A DNA stretch of 64,000 nt from Desmodesmus armatus (taxonomy: Eukaryota > Chlorophyta > Chlorophyceae > Sphaeropleales > Scenedesmaceae): assembly GCA_007449985.2 (NCBI GenBank), contig VIIQ02000600.1:558001-622000 (forward strand), read 5' to 3'. This document shows, one piece after another, positions 53,573-64,000 of the stretch (the first letter of the stretch is position 1; each line of letters opens with the position of its first letter). The notes beneath the pieces were generated by a model. It was not told where the DNA came from. It saw only the letters and a list, made by a program, of their open reading frames with translations, and did not search any database. The translations under genes and the position numbers were made by a program.

Positions 53573-55135
53573 TCACAAGCAGTCCATGCAACCATGAGCA
53601 GCAGCGCAACCCCGCAGCTGTTTTGTTTCTTCCTTGCGCAGTCGCTCGGCCTCCTTCAGCAACGCCAGCTGTTCCTGCTGGTACCTGAACTGCTCCAGCG
53701 ACCCATTGTGCTGCGGCGGCGCAGCAGGCGCGCTGGGTGCTGGGCTGGGGGGCACTGGCAGCCGGGACATGCTGGGTCCCACGCGCTTCAGGTCCCACAC
53801 AGCAATGCCAGGCTCAGGCTCTGGCGCTGCAAACATGGCCTGCGCTAACAGAGCTGCGTTGCTGTTGCTGCGGGTACCACCGCTGCCATGGGGGCTCCCC
53901 ACCTGTGGTGCTGCTGCTGGCTCCTCTGCTGCCAGCAAGTCTGCCGCCTGACCTGCCATGCCAGTCCCAGCAACAGCGCTTGACCCCCGCTTGCGGGTGC
54001 GGTGCTTGCCACCATTTGATCCTGGAGTTGCACTGTCTGCTGCAGCAGCAGCAGCAGCAGCTGCAGGCGTCCCGCTGTTTTTTGCTGGGCCGTCTGATGG
54101 CAGTGCATACTGAGTGCGTCCGCCGCTGCTGCTTGGGCTGGCTGCACATCCATCCAGCAGGGTTGCTGCTTGGGCGAGGCGTTTCCGCAGGGCTATTTGC
54201 AGCTCCCCCGGGCGGAGAATCACATCTGAGCCGTCAATGTAAAACGTGTGGCGGACACAATCTGGTCCACCTGTGGCAGCAGCACAACATAATGAGCAGA
54301 CACACAAGAGCACTGGAAGATGACAGACATATTGGGCTGTATCAGCGGAATGAGCGCAAGGCTATCATTGGGGGGTCCTTCAACATGGCTGGAAAGACTC
54401 TTGCTGCACTCAATCCGGCAGCGGTTGCAACCAACAAGGGCTCCTGCAGTGCTCGTCCGATGGGCATGGGCCATGGCACCGACTTTCAAGTCTGCACATC
54501 AGCACTGACCCGTACCTGCCCTTGGGTGCGGCCCTATCACGACTCTGTCCACACGCTGAGGGCTCTCCATTGGCAAGCCATTGCCACACACTTTCCGCAC
54601 ATGGTGATGCAGCGGAAGAATGTCGTTCACAATGTCCTTGGAGTACGTCACGGGCCCTGTAGGCTTCAAGTCCTGCAGACCACACCACCAGCAGCAACTG
54701 TGTCACCCCGCTGATTTGAGCTTGGCTCCACTCGCCTGAATGCGCCCTCCCATGCATATGACGAAGGCTGGGCCCATGCCCAGTGTTCCCCAAGTGAACA
54801 TGCCGCAGTCCAAGGGATCGCGCTAATGTGGCATCGGGCATCTGAGAAGGTGCTAGAGGATATGGCATGCTCAAAGTTTCAACCCCCAGCCCCTTGGGCC
54901 CATGCAGGATGGTTTTGCGCCGCCACCATCATCTGCAGGACTTGCTGCAGAACTCTCGTGCAGAGCCATGCTGGACTACCTGTGTGCGCTGACTCTGCAG
55001 CCGTGCTGCCACTATACATAACCGCAAAGTCTGCCGCATCAGTAACAGCTCAGCAGCCATACATACCTGCATCCTTCTTTGTGGATGGAGCCGAATCGCC
55101 AATAGGGGCCCTGAAACGTCTCCTCAAACCTCGCT
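53573..55135 (-). CDS. Uncharacterised multi-exon gene (3' exons only placed)
   Basis: Supported exons: 54672-54516 (DLKPTGPVTYSKDIVNDILP, LHHHVRKVCGNGLPMESP) and 54270-53573 (TGA), joined in phase 1. The latter starts CVRHTFYIDGSDVILRPGEL and continues through poly-Ala, Ser/Pro-rich and Gln/Lys/Glu helical sections (FRYQQEQLALLKEAERLRKE). A probable earlier exon is 55135-55067 (ARFEETFQGPYWRFGSIHKE), but its phase 2 end does not fit the next exon directly, so at least one exon is missing from the model. The 5' end was not found. The terminal exon straddles the duplication edge in its poly-Ala (GCA)n tract; everything downstream of that is duplicated at 46131-46606. No family is recognised. 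Confidence 0.5.
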
Positions 55136-56396
55136 CTGCAGGAAACAAGGACAGGAAGCACTCAGTCTTACAGAATGATTTCCTTCAAACACGCACGTCC
55201 CTGAATACGCTGTAAGACAGGCCTGCAGCCACGTGCAGGCCACTACTAATTCAGCACGTGCCATGCTGTGCTGTGCTGGCCATGTGTGCTGGGCATGTGT
55301 GCTGACCATCCAAACAGTCACTGGTGACATCGACCACAGGCTCCAACAGGCTTCCAGGACTTTCTCTAGCATGTTTCCAACAGGACGCAGCTGCTTCTTT
55401 TCTGTGTGTGTGCAGGGGTCCAAGGGCCGCCCTCTACCCCTCCCTGACCGCTGCCCTGACTTGTACCTCTGCAGGGGCGGTCATGGCAGCTATGCCCAGG
55501 TTGCCGGCAGCCCCTGCTGTGCTCTGCTGTGCCACGCTGTGCTGCTGCGCAAGCACAGTGCACAGTATTGCATAGCAGGGGCTGACCAGCAACCTGGGCA
55601 GAAGCCATCTGACGAGTCTTGCTAGCGCAAGACGAAACCGCCATCAACTTTGTCTGTTGGGATTGGACTGTTTGTTGGGGCTACTGCTGGTTGATGTCAG
55701 GCTGGACAAGCAGACATGAACCTCAACCTGTGATGTGCTGAAAGAATTGAACCTGTGCAGTACGAGGCAGCAAGTGTACCCAATTCAGCCAAGCAAGCTC
55801 ACGATCTGCTCAGAACAACAATGTGTGATGCTGCTTCACTGGTGTACTACTATGTCCACACAACTTGAGATCTGCATGGATGTAGCTCTGCAGTTAGGGC
55901 CTAGGGCTCAAGGGAGTGTTTACTGCAAGCAAACCTTGCAGCACCACACGACCATGTACGATGCGTTGATGGAGGGCAGAACCGACTGCACGTCAACAGA
56001 TGTGGCTTTGTTGAGCAAAGCAGTGGCCTTAACGATGTTGCCTCTTCTGCCGTCACAGCAACAGGCTTGCATGGATCTTCATGGAGACTCACACAATTGT
56101 GTCTGTGCTGACAGTTACCACTCTGCTACAGCTTCTGCAGCTGCGGCAATTCACCAAACAAAATGCACACCCAAACACATTCCAGGCGTCTTAGTTGCCA
56201 AGGATGCACGGCAACCATGTGCCATGTGACTGGCACTGCTGCTGCTGCGTCACACAGCGCATATCTTAGATATATCCTCCGACACAACAGACTGCTGCTG
56301 TATCGCACAACCTCAAAACACAACACTGCTGCTGAGCGCCTCAGCAATGGAGACAAGCTAGCCACGGCCACAGCCTGCACACTGCTGCTTAGCTGC
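55136..56396. other. Region between the uncharacterised gene and CCT1
   Basis: It probably holds further 5' exons of the minus-strand gene (for example the MLEKVLEACWSLW segment near 55370) and the 3' UTR of CCT1, but no exon chain could be built with confidence. Confidence 0.35.
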
Positions 56397-59300
56397 TCAT
56401 TCCTCGCCCCCTTCCTCTGGTGGTGCATCCAGCTTGATTAGGTCATCAATGCGCAGGATGGTGAGCGCTGCCTCCGTAGCAAACTGCGAGTAATAGGCAG
56501 CAAGCACAGCCGGTCAAGTCAGTATGACCATGCGCACTGTGACCCCCTGGCACCTGAAGATGCAGACCAAAACAGTGCTGAGGGGGTTGCGCACCAGGCT
56601 GCACAATGTGCCACAGACCATAACTTGCAACTGCATGGTGCAAAGTGTCCTCATTGCAGCCTCTGCTGCAGCAGCCAACCCACCTGGATCATCTTGGTTT
56701 TGCTCAGGGCCGGCTCCAGCACACCCGCCTCCACGTTGTTCACCACCTGCGCATGCCACATAAGCACCAGGCACACAGACTGTCAGGAAAGGTGTGCACA
56801 TGCTTGATGCCAAGCTCACTGTCTGTACACATGATGCAATCAGTGCCGATGCGCAGTCCTAGCCCCCAAGCACCTGCGCTACCCCCACCCTGACCTCACC
56901 ACAGAGCAGCTAGGACCCAGCTATGCACAACCCACACACTCCTCCTGCAGCCGTGATGTGATGAGTACGGTAAATCAATTCCACAGTGGGGCGATGAAGA
57001 CAAACTCAGACTTACGAGCACCGCTGGGCACCTAGGTCTAAGCAGCAGCCCTGCAGGGTGGTGTGACCTACCTTGCCGTTGATCAAATCAAGGCCACACT
57101 GGCTGAGCCCCTTCTTGTCTGGCTGCGACTGGGCCGTGTGGTGGAAGGCCCGCAGGCGCGCCACCAAGTCGGTGGCATCCTGCACACAGAAAAGAGCGGG
57201 AAAATGGTCAGCAGTGACATACTGAGCAGCATGCTGTTGACTGGCAGCTGAGGACAGAGGGTGAACACGCCAAAGACTGCATGAAAGCAGCAGCAGTCGA
57301 TGTGCCAGACATCATGGTCTGCCTGCTGCCTTGCGCGCTTTGCGCTGCGCACGCAGCGACACTGCATCGGGTGCAGTGCCTTGCATTCCCAGGCAGGCAA
57401 ACCCACAGCCACGCTAACGTCCTGTCTCACCTTTGCTGCATTGACTGCCAGTGTCTTGGGCAGCACCAGCAGCGCATCTGCAAACTCGGCAATTGCCAGC
57501 TGCTCCCTGCTGCCTAGGCTGGTGGCAAAGTTTTCCAGGTAGATGGACAGGCCTGCCTCGACGGCACCACCACCTGTAAACAGAATGAACGGTGACAGGG
57601 CGAGAACAGCAGGAGAAGACAGCATGATTCATGTCACACACTATTTCAGGGTGTCAGCAGTGCTGCTAGATGTCTGACATCAACACACCATGTGCAGGGC
57701 CAACCAGAGTGCTTCAAACTAGCACAACCACGATACCATTTGGCTGCACGTGCAGCATCAAAGAAAGCGGCCACGTATGCTTGCAAGCAGGTGCAATTAG
57801 ACCGCCACCCCTCCCAAGTCACTGTGACCCCTCAGCGCTACACGCCTCTGCAACCTGCTTCCCCAGGGAGCAATAATCAAGCATCAACGATGCAGATCAA
57901 CAGCCCACCTGGCACCACAGCCCCGCTCTCCAGCACACGCTTCACCACGCATAGCGCGTCGTGCAGCGATCTGTCCATCTCGTCCAGGTGCATATCGTTT
58001 GCACCACGCAGCAGCAGCGTCGCTGCTGCGCTGGTCTTGGTGCCGCTGATCTTGATCTGTGGGCAGCAGCAGGGCAAGGGAACACAACTTATGGATGCTT
58101 GAGGCGTTGCGTGGAAGTTAAGCCAGCAGGAATCAGGTGCAGGAACGAATACTGAACAACTGCCTGACATTCCAGGCTGTGATGGAAGCGCTCTGGTGTG
58201 ACCTGTCTTGCTGCATTGTCGAGGACGGGGCTAGATGCACAGCGACGGCGACGGGCACCAAAATCCAGTGTGTCTCAGCACGCACAGGCGCAACCACTCA
58301 CACCCAGCGCATGCACCCCAAGTGCCCCATGTCCTCTGCCCTGCTCACCATCGCGTCATCCGCGACGCGAATCTCTGCCACCTCGTCTGCTGTGCCCAGT
58401 GCTGAGGGGTCAAAGGTCTCATTGCCCTCCATATCAGCCAGCGTCAGCACCACACGACCACCAGTGGCCTTGGCAATGCGCCTGCGAGGGGAGGGCAGGT
58501 GGACATCGACGAGGGGGAATGAGGATGAGAGGAATGTGGCATTAATTTAGTAACCATCGCCTGCTAGCCTGAGAGCGCGGCCGATCAAGGCGCACAGGCA
58601 GCTGAAAGCACTGTCACAGAACAAGGATGACGCCGCTGTTGCAAAAGCAGTGTTCACGGCCCGATGCACACAATCACAAAACCATTGCAGTCACCGCCAA
58701 CTGCTAGCAAAGGGGTAACAACCCCATGCGTGCCATGTTATGCAGATGCCACACTCACTTGAGGTCGTCCTTGGGCACCCTCCTGACGGCCAGCACCCCC
58801 GCCTCCACAAAGTACTTGAGGGTCATGTCATCAATGCCCTTGGTGGTCAGCACAACATTGGCACCTGGGAGGGAGCGAGAAACAGTACAGGCATGCAGGA
58901 CAGGGCCAGCACATCAAAAGGCAGGGCTCAGCAGGGTTCAGCAGGGCCTGGCATTGCCTAGAGCCCAGAAACATCGGCCTGTGCCTACGCAGGTGCAATA
59001 CCCCAATCATGGTACATCATGTGTTGTGCAAAAATCCTGGACCTGCAGCCTCCAACACTGTTTGCTGGGACCCCAATCAATACCATCCTTCCCTAGTAGC
59101 TGCCCGTGCAATATGCAAGCTGTGTGCTGTAGCTTGCTGTCACACCCGCTGGCACTCTGTCCACTGCGGTCTGCCAATACTGTTCAAACCTGACTTTTTG
59201 CATGTGCGCTGCCGCATGAGACTCTCAACCGCCGCGCACCTGCGTCCAGGATCTTCTGCACACGCTCCTTGGTGATGTCCGACTCCCGCTGCCTGATGGC

Positions 59301-62184
59301 CTCAAGCTCCTTCGGGTCCGTCACCAACACCTGCACACAAACAGCAGTCCGCACAGCACAGCACAAAAACAATGGTGGCTTGGTAGGGTGTTGAGCTTTG
59401 TCACCGGGTTGTGCAGCTTGTGCACGTCATGCACAGGGGCCCGCATGAATGACGTTGTGTTGGCATAGATGGCACAACCCCAAACACAGTGTGTAGCTAC
59501 TGCGCAGGACAGACGCTACCATGCAAACCCTTTTGTCGTGTTGGCAGGAAGCTGCGTGCTGGCCCAAGCAGCTATGCCAGTTTGCGGCCGCACCTGCACT
59601 CCCATCTGCATGCGCGCCTTCTGCAGGTTCATGTCCAAGCAGGCGATGCGTGCTGGCGCAACCCTGCAGGAAATACGCGACACAGCATGCAGGGCACACA
59701 CCACGCTCGTAAACCAAAACAACTGCTGCAGTGTGCGCACCCACACCACGCACATGCCCTGCACTGTCTGTTGCTCCTGACCGCTGAGCCACATCGACCG
59801 CTGCAGAGTCTCTGCCATTCTTTGTGTGCATAACCAACACGCGCGCCCATCCCAGGCGCTGACGCGGATTTGGTTGATGTAAGGAACTCTATGGCCTGGA
59901 AACTACCCAATGTGATGTTGGGCATGTGTGCAGCTGCCCCAGCGCCTCTTCAGCAGCTTCCCAAGCACTTACCGCGTTGGCATGCCCTGTCCTGCCCGCG
60001 CGCAGTTGATGGCATAGCCCTTGATCAGCTGGCTCTCCAGCGAAGACTGCCCTGTCGCCTTCAGCACATTGATAGCACGCACGGGGTAGCGCACACGCCC
60101 AGCCTGCATCGACAGCACCGAACAGCAGGGGTATGTAGCATGGGATGGCAGCAGTCAAGGAGCATGGAGATGGCATAGTACCATCATGATACTGAGCAGA
60201 CGCGGTTACACACAAAACACACACTAACGAAGGGATGGGTCATGCATTCAGCCCCAATAGGGAGAAGCCCTTGTGTGTCAAGCAAGCTGCAGCAAAGCCC
60301 AGGACCACCCCAGTCAGACATGTGTTCACTCCTGCGCAGGACAGGATGTCCCTCAGCACCCATATGGATGTCACTGGACGCTTTAACCATCCCTGCGCCC
60401 CAAACCGACCCTGCCCCACCCCTATCAGGCCAGGCCCACCTGGTCTGTGGTCTTGACTGCCTGGATGGCCTCGACCACCATCTTGGCAAAGAAGTTGCCC
60501 TCAGATCCCACGATCTTGCTGCCCATGCTGGTCTTTGCAGCTGCCAGCAGCGTATCAGGGCCCAGCTTGTCTGTCTTGATGGCCATCAGCTCATCGACAA
60601 ACTTGACAGCCTGCAGCAGCAGTGAGGATGAAGCCGTTAGACACAAGAAAAACTCTTCTGATTTGCACTGGTAAGACCTTGAGGGCAGGGCAGGGCTGAT
60701 GGCACAAGTCACTGCTGTGCTGCTGCGCCTGTGCATCCCCTGTCCTGCTGAACTTGGCAGCTTTGTTGCCCGGAAGGTGGCACAGCCGCTGTGCTGCACA
60801 GGAGAGGGATGCACAGTCGAAGCGTCTCGGCTGCTGAACAACAGCTGCTGAACAACAGCTGCTGAACAACAGAACTACACTGCGTCAGGCTGTCACCAAT
60901 CACGGGCATCCTGCAAGCCCAGTGACGGTGTACTTCTCAACAGCCGTGTTGCTCCTGCAGCGCTGCTGTTGTTCAGGTTGGGCCCCTATTAAACGGAATG
61001 CTACCACAAGGTACGCAGCTGAGGCACCCCTGCTCTTGAGCATAATGCTGCTGCGTTTGCCCGCTCCAGTGCTGCAGCTGCTGCCACGCCCAATCCAGAT
61101 CGTGATGACCACTGCTGGCCACTGTTCTCTGGCCTCTGCCTAAGCTGGCTCACGGCTGCTTCCTGCCCATCTTACCAGCTGTGCAGCCTGCTGCCAATTC
61201 CAAGCAAGCTCAGTACAGTCCATCTGCTGTTCAAGTCCTGTGAAGCCCATGCTAGTCACGCCAACCTCAAGTACCCCACTCAAACCTGAAGCAGCCCCCT
61301 CTCACCTCGCGCATGGCCAGCCTGTACCCGCTGATAATGCTGGTTGGGTGGATCTTGGCACGCACCAAGTCATTGGCCCGCTTCAGCAGCTCTGCTGCCA
61401 GTATGACCACACTGGTGGTGCCATCACCCACTTCCTGGTCTTGCAAATCTGCCAATTCAACCAGGATCTGCACAGACACAAGCAGCATTGATGGCATACA
61501 GAAGAAGCACAAACGTGGATGGCTGCACAAGGTATCAAGTGAAGACATCACTGTGGGGCCCTGCTGTTGCAGCAGCAGAACACACCAGCAGGTGCAAGAT
61601 GGAATGCAGCAGGTGTGGACAGCCCTATGGTCTATGACACGGTGTCAATAAACGCATGATATTGAATAAAAGAGATGCTGAAACCCATGTTAAGAGAGGT
61701 TATTTGCATACATCACAAGTTTATTTGCATACAAGCAACGTGATCACTCATGATCACAGACGGCAGCAAAGATGCTAGCCTTCCAACATGGACAAAGGAA
61801 GCAAGTCATGATGATATACAGGGTGGAATCATCAAGTACAATTTGCTGCTGCTTCAGGTGCCTCCCCCTGCACACCTTTGCTGCGGGGTGCTGCACTTCC
61901 AAGAGCTTGAGGATGGTGGCCCCATCGTTTGTGACTGTGACGTCCCCGATGTCATCCACCAGCATCTGTACACAGCAACATGCATGAGCAACAGCACAGG
62001 CGTGCCGTAGAAGCAGCCATGCATGGCATGTCTACTGTCTCACCTTGTCCAGTCCTACAGGCCCAAGGCTGGTGCGGACAATGTTTGCCACAGCGCTGAC
62101 AGCCGTGACGTTCTGGGTTCTAACATCTTGCCCTGACTGCCTTTCTCCATGTATCTGAAGACGACCAGCAGGTGCAGACTGCAT
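56397..62184 (-). CDS. CCT1: T-complex protein 1 subunit alpha (CCT1), cytosolic chaperonin
   Basis: Fourteen exons: 62184-62044, 61965-61876, 61467-61306, 60610-60440, 60103-59973, 59663-59594, 59330-59240, 58864-58759, 58481-58349, 58056-57909, 57573-57431, 57179-57072, 56746-56684, 56483-56397 (TGA). They sum to 547 aa, the normal length, with every phase matching. The start MQSAPAGRLQIHGERQSG leads directly into the conserved GQDVRTQNV. ATP-site motifs are intact: SLGPVGLDK, TNDGATILK, VGDGTTSVV, and GGGAVEA near the C-terminus. IHPTSIISGYRLAMRE and LRGANDMHLDEMDRSLHDAL point to the alpha subunit rather than another CCT subunit. CCT is the hetero-oligomeric ring that folds actin, tubulin and WD-repeat proteins in the cytosol. 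It is divergent from the iron-transporter gene. Confidence 0.97.
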
Positions 62185-62539
62185 GATGCTCCCGCCCAGC
62201 TGCGTCTAGGATGATCTTGTCTGCCAAGTCGCGAGATAGGGGTAAGGGAGCCGCGGCAGCAATCAGCGTTACAAGACTTAGCAAAAGATCAACATTCTCA
62301 TGATGAAAGAAGCGGTGAAACGCGCCCTCGACAGTTTTTGTTCTCCGCAAAACCGCTGTGTCATTCTTGTGGTTGCATGGCTGCAAACGTTTCCTGAAGA
62401 GAAAGGTGATTGATCAACTACTGCCGATACATCTTGCTGCCGGCGCGTCCGCAGTGTTCACGCACTCGCAGCACGATCTATCCACCAACCAAGTTGCTCT
62501 TTCTGACTCAATCACGGTACTGTAAGTTTGAAATTCAAG
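62185..62539. promoter_or_regulatory. Shared divergent promoter of CCT1 and the VIT-family gene
   Basis: Only 355 bp separate the two start codons, so both promoters and leaders must lie here. No TATA box or defined element was recognised. A frame here on the minus strand (PCNHKNDTAVLRR) is not joined to CCT1, whose start lies downstream of it. Confidence 0.6.
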
Positions 62540-63524
62540 ATGTCTCCACCTCGTGCAAACGACATGGAAGCGCCCTTGGTGAATGGTGCTGCTGACGATG
62601 AAGATGATCGAGTCTCTGAGGCCTGCAGCCACACACATTACAGTCACAGGGCGCCTTGGCGTAAGTATCCAACACCAGCTGTGTGCTGGCACCCCAAGCT
62701 GGCTTGACAGTGGTGGTCACGTCACTGTTCAACATGTGGCAGCAGTTGACCGAAGCACATGTGTTGTTGCTGCAGTCCGTGCCTTTGTGCTGGGAGCCAA
62801 TGATGGACTGGTCTCTGTGGCATCTCTGATGCTTGGTGAGTGTTGGGAGCACGCCATGCGGGCACCACGTGCAATGCATCAGCAGCTGTGGGGGCTGCCC
62901 CCCACCCAAGCCCAAACAGTCTGTGGACGGTCTCCATGAGGGCTGTAGCATGCAATAAATGGGTTGCAAATGCCGTTGCCCCACACGTGAACCATTTTTA
63001 AGCTGTGGTAGCTGCTGTACTCACTGATTCAGGCAGAGGTTCAACCAGGCACCCGGCATAGATTGGACCCACACCATGCAATTCCATTGCCTGCAGGTGT
63101 TGGAGCTGCCAGCAGCGACCTACGGACAATGCAGCTGTCAGGAGTGGCGGGACTGGTGGGAGGAGCGATGAGCATGGCATGCGGTAAGGCATGCGCCAGC
63201 AGATATCTCAAGGCTGCAGCATGCCGCCGAGCAGCAGCAGCAGCCACCCTGGCAGTTGGGCAAGGGCAGCCAGCAATCAACAGCCTGATTGCATGTTAGG
63301 CTATCAGCACCTTGCCATTTACCAGCAATTACAGAGTGCAGCAGCAGCATCAAGGCCTTTGCTGTGCTGCACCGCACACAAGCCTGTATGCATGGTGGGA
63401 AGCTAGCTGACATGGTGTGGCTAAGACACTCCGCCTCTGAGTCACAGCTGCTGCACAGCTCAGTAGCAGTCTCCCGTCTGTGTTGCTGCTGCATCCTGTC
63501 ATAATGCTGCCGACACTGCTGATT

Positions 63525-63570
<46 letters not shown>

Positions 63571-64000
63571 AGGTGAGTACATCAGTGTTTCCAGCCAGAA
63601 GGATGCAGAGGAGGCTGACATTGAGAAGGAGCGGGCGGAGCAGCGCAAGGGCCCAGAGGCACAGCGCAGGGAGCTGGAGGAACTCACAGGAATTTACATA
63701 CAGGTGTGGTGGGCACGAATGGTCATGTGTGGCCACACCTTGGCTTGAGTTGTGTCGAATGGCACAGCAGGGAGGCAAAGCAGCAGCCAATAATGTCCGC
63801 AAACAGCAGGATGCTTGCTTCATGCAGCCAATCCAGTTGTCATCCCAATGCGACCAGTGGCTTTCACTTGCGGGTACACATGCAGCTGGGGTGGTGCTGT
63901 GCAGCAGTGTGCATGGTCAGGTGGAGTTGTGGGTCAAACATCACCCATTGTTACAGCCTCACTCGTGCAGCGGCTTTAGGAACATCAGTCTTTGCCTCCC
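62540..64000 (+). CDS. VIT/CCC1-family iron (manganese) transporter, 5' part
   Basis: Exons 62540-62660, 62776-62835, 63097-63183 and 63573-63703, joined in phase 1 and ending in phase 0; the gene runs past the window. The acidic/His N-terminus (MSPPRANDMEAPLVNGAADD, SHTHYSH) precedes LRAFVLGANDGLVSVASLML, the hallmark first membrane helix. Next come GVAGLVGGAMSMACGEYISV and the Glu-rich SQKDAEEADIEKERAEQ, the start of the cytoplasmic metal-binding region in VIT1-type proteins. These move Fe2+ or Mn2+ into the vacuole or acidocalcisome in exchange for protons. About the first 130 residues are visible. Intron 3 ends in a pure CTG repeat that replaces the usual polypyrimidine tract. Confidence 0.9.
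63526..63570 (+). repeat. (CTG)n tract at a splice acceptor
   Basis: About fifteen uninterrupted TGC/CTG units run directly into the AG (63571-63572) before exon 4 of the VIT-family gene. Confidence 0.97.

Larger units (their letters stand above)
47811..54039. repeat. Tandem segmental duplication, copy B
   Basis: Copy of 39090-46606 without the TTAA element. Differences are few: single bases, microsatellite unit counts and G-run lengths (G18 at 51757-51774 against G14 in copy A; G8 at 51950-51957 against G13). Confidence 0.95.

Noticed and set aside
53573..54874. Direct joining of a 54.65-54.86 kb minus-strand frame (LARSLGLRHVHLGNTGHG) to the exon at 54672
   Set aside because: It would need a 34-bp intron; too short to accept without transcript evidence.

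Overview
The window is nuclear DNA of a green alga. Nearly every gene is split by GT-AG introns, coding and non-coding DNA is loaded with CAG/CTG runs, and TGTAA motifs (the usual chlorophyte poly(A) signal) lie downstream of several genes. The gene content is photosynthetic and flagellate: divinyl chlorophyllide reductase, an organellar-type PPR protein and a SAS-6-like basal-body protein. A chlamydomonadalean alga, possibly Haematococcus-like, fits best; this is inference from style, not an identification.

Layout. 1-1718 (+): 3' part of a SAS-6-like gene. 3168-4592 (+): Tim17/Tim22/Tim23-family membrane protein. 5773-8758 and 10650-12950 (-): two paralogous secreted cysteine-rich proteins. 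13775-18241 (+): divinyl chlorophyllide a 8-vinyl-reductase with a one-base frameshift near the C-terminus. 18960-24375 (+): PPR protein with long Gln-rich inserts. 25099-30676 (-): a 9-exon Crypton-like tyrosine recombinase gene, bracketed by inverted clusters of a GCGGAC repeat. 32933-34525 (-): a zinc-knuckle-like protein with one membrane segment. 36.4-38.0 kb: two small, tentative divergent genes. 37.3-38.75 kb: G-rich hairpin minisatellites and a large (ACGC)n(AC)n microsatellite.

39.1-54.0 kb is a recent tandem duplication of about 6.2 kb carrying a two-domain fasciclin (FAS1) gene and the 3' part of its upstream neighbour. Copy A (39090-46606) keeps the true 3' end of the fasciclin gene but has a truncated neighbour. 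Copy B (47811-54039) keeps the neighbour's upstream exons but lacks the fasciclin terminal exon. Copy A also carries a 1250-bp element with near-perfect terminal inverted repeats and TTAA target duplications; copy B provides the empty site.

56397-62184 (-) is a complete 14-exon CCT1 (TCP-1 alpha) chaperonin gene. It is divergent from a VIT/CCC1-type iron transporter gene (62540 to the window end). The reading-frame phase was checked across every exon junction of the multi-exon genes; the exon borders are my own calls from splice motifs and protein-family resemblance, without transcript data.

The genes do not form a pathway. The strongest unusual signals are the Crypton-like gene with its flanking repeats, the TTAA element with its empty site, the tandem duplication with complementary gene truncations, and the repeated exon-end duplications and frameshift in the chlorophyll gene.
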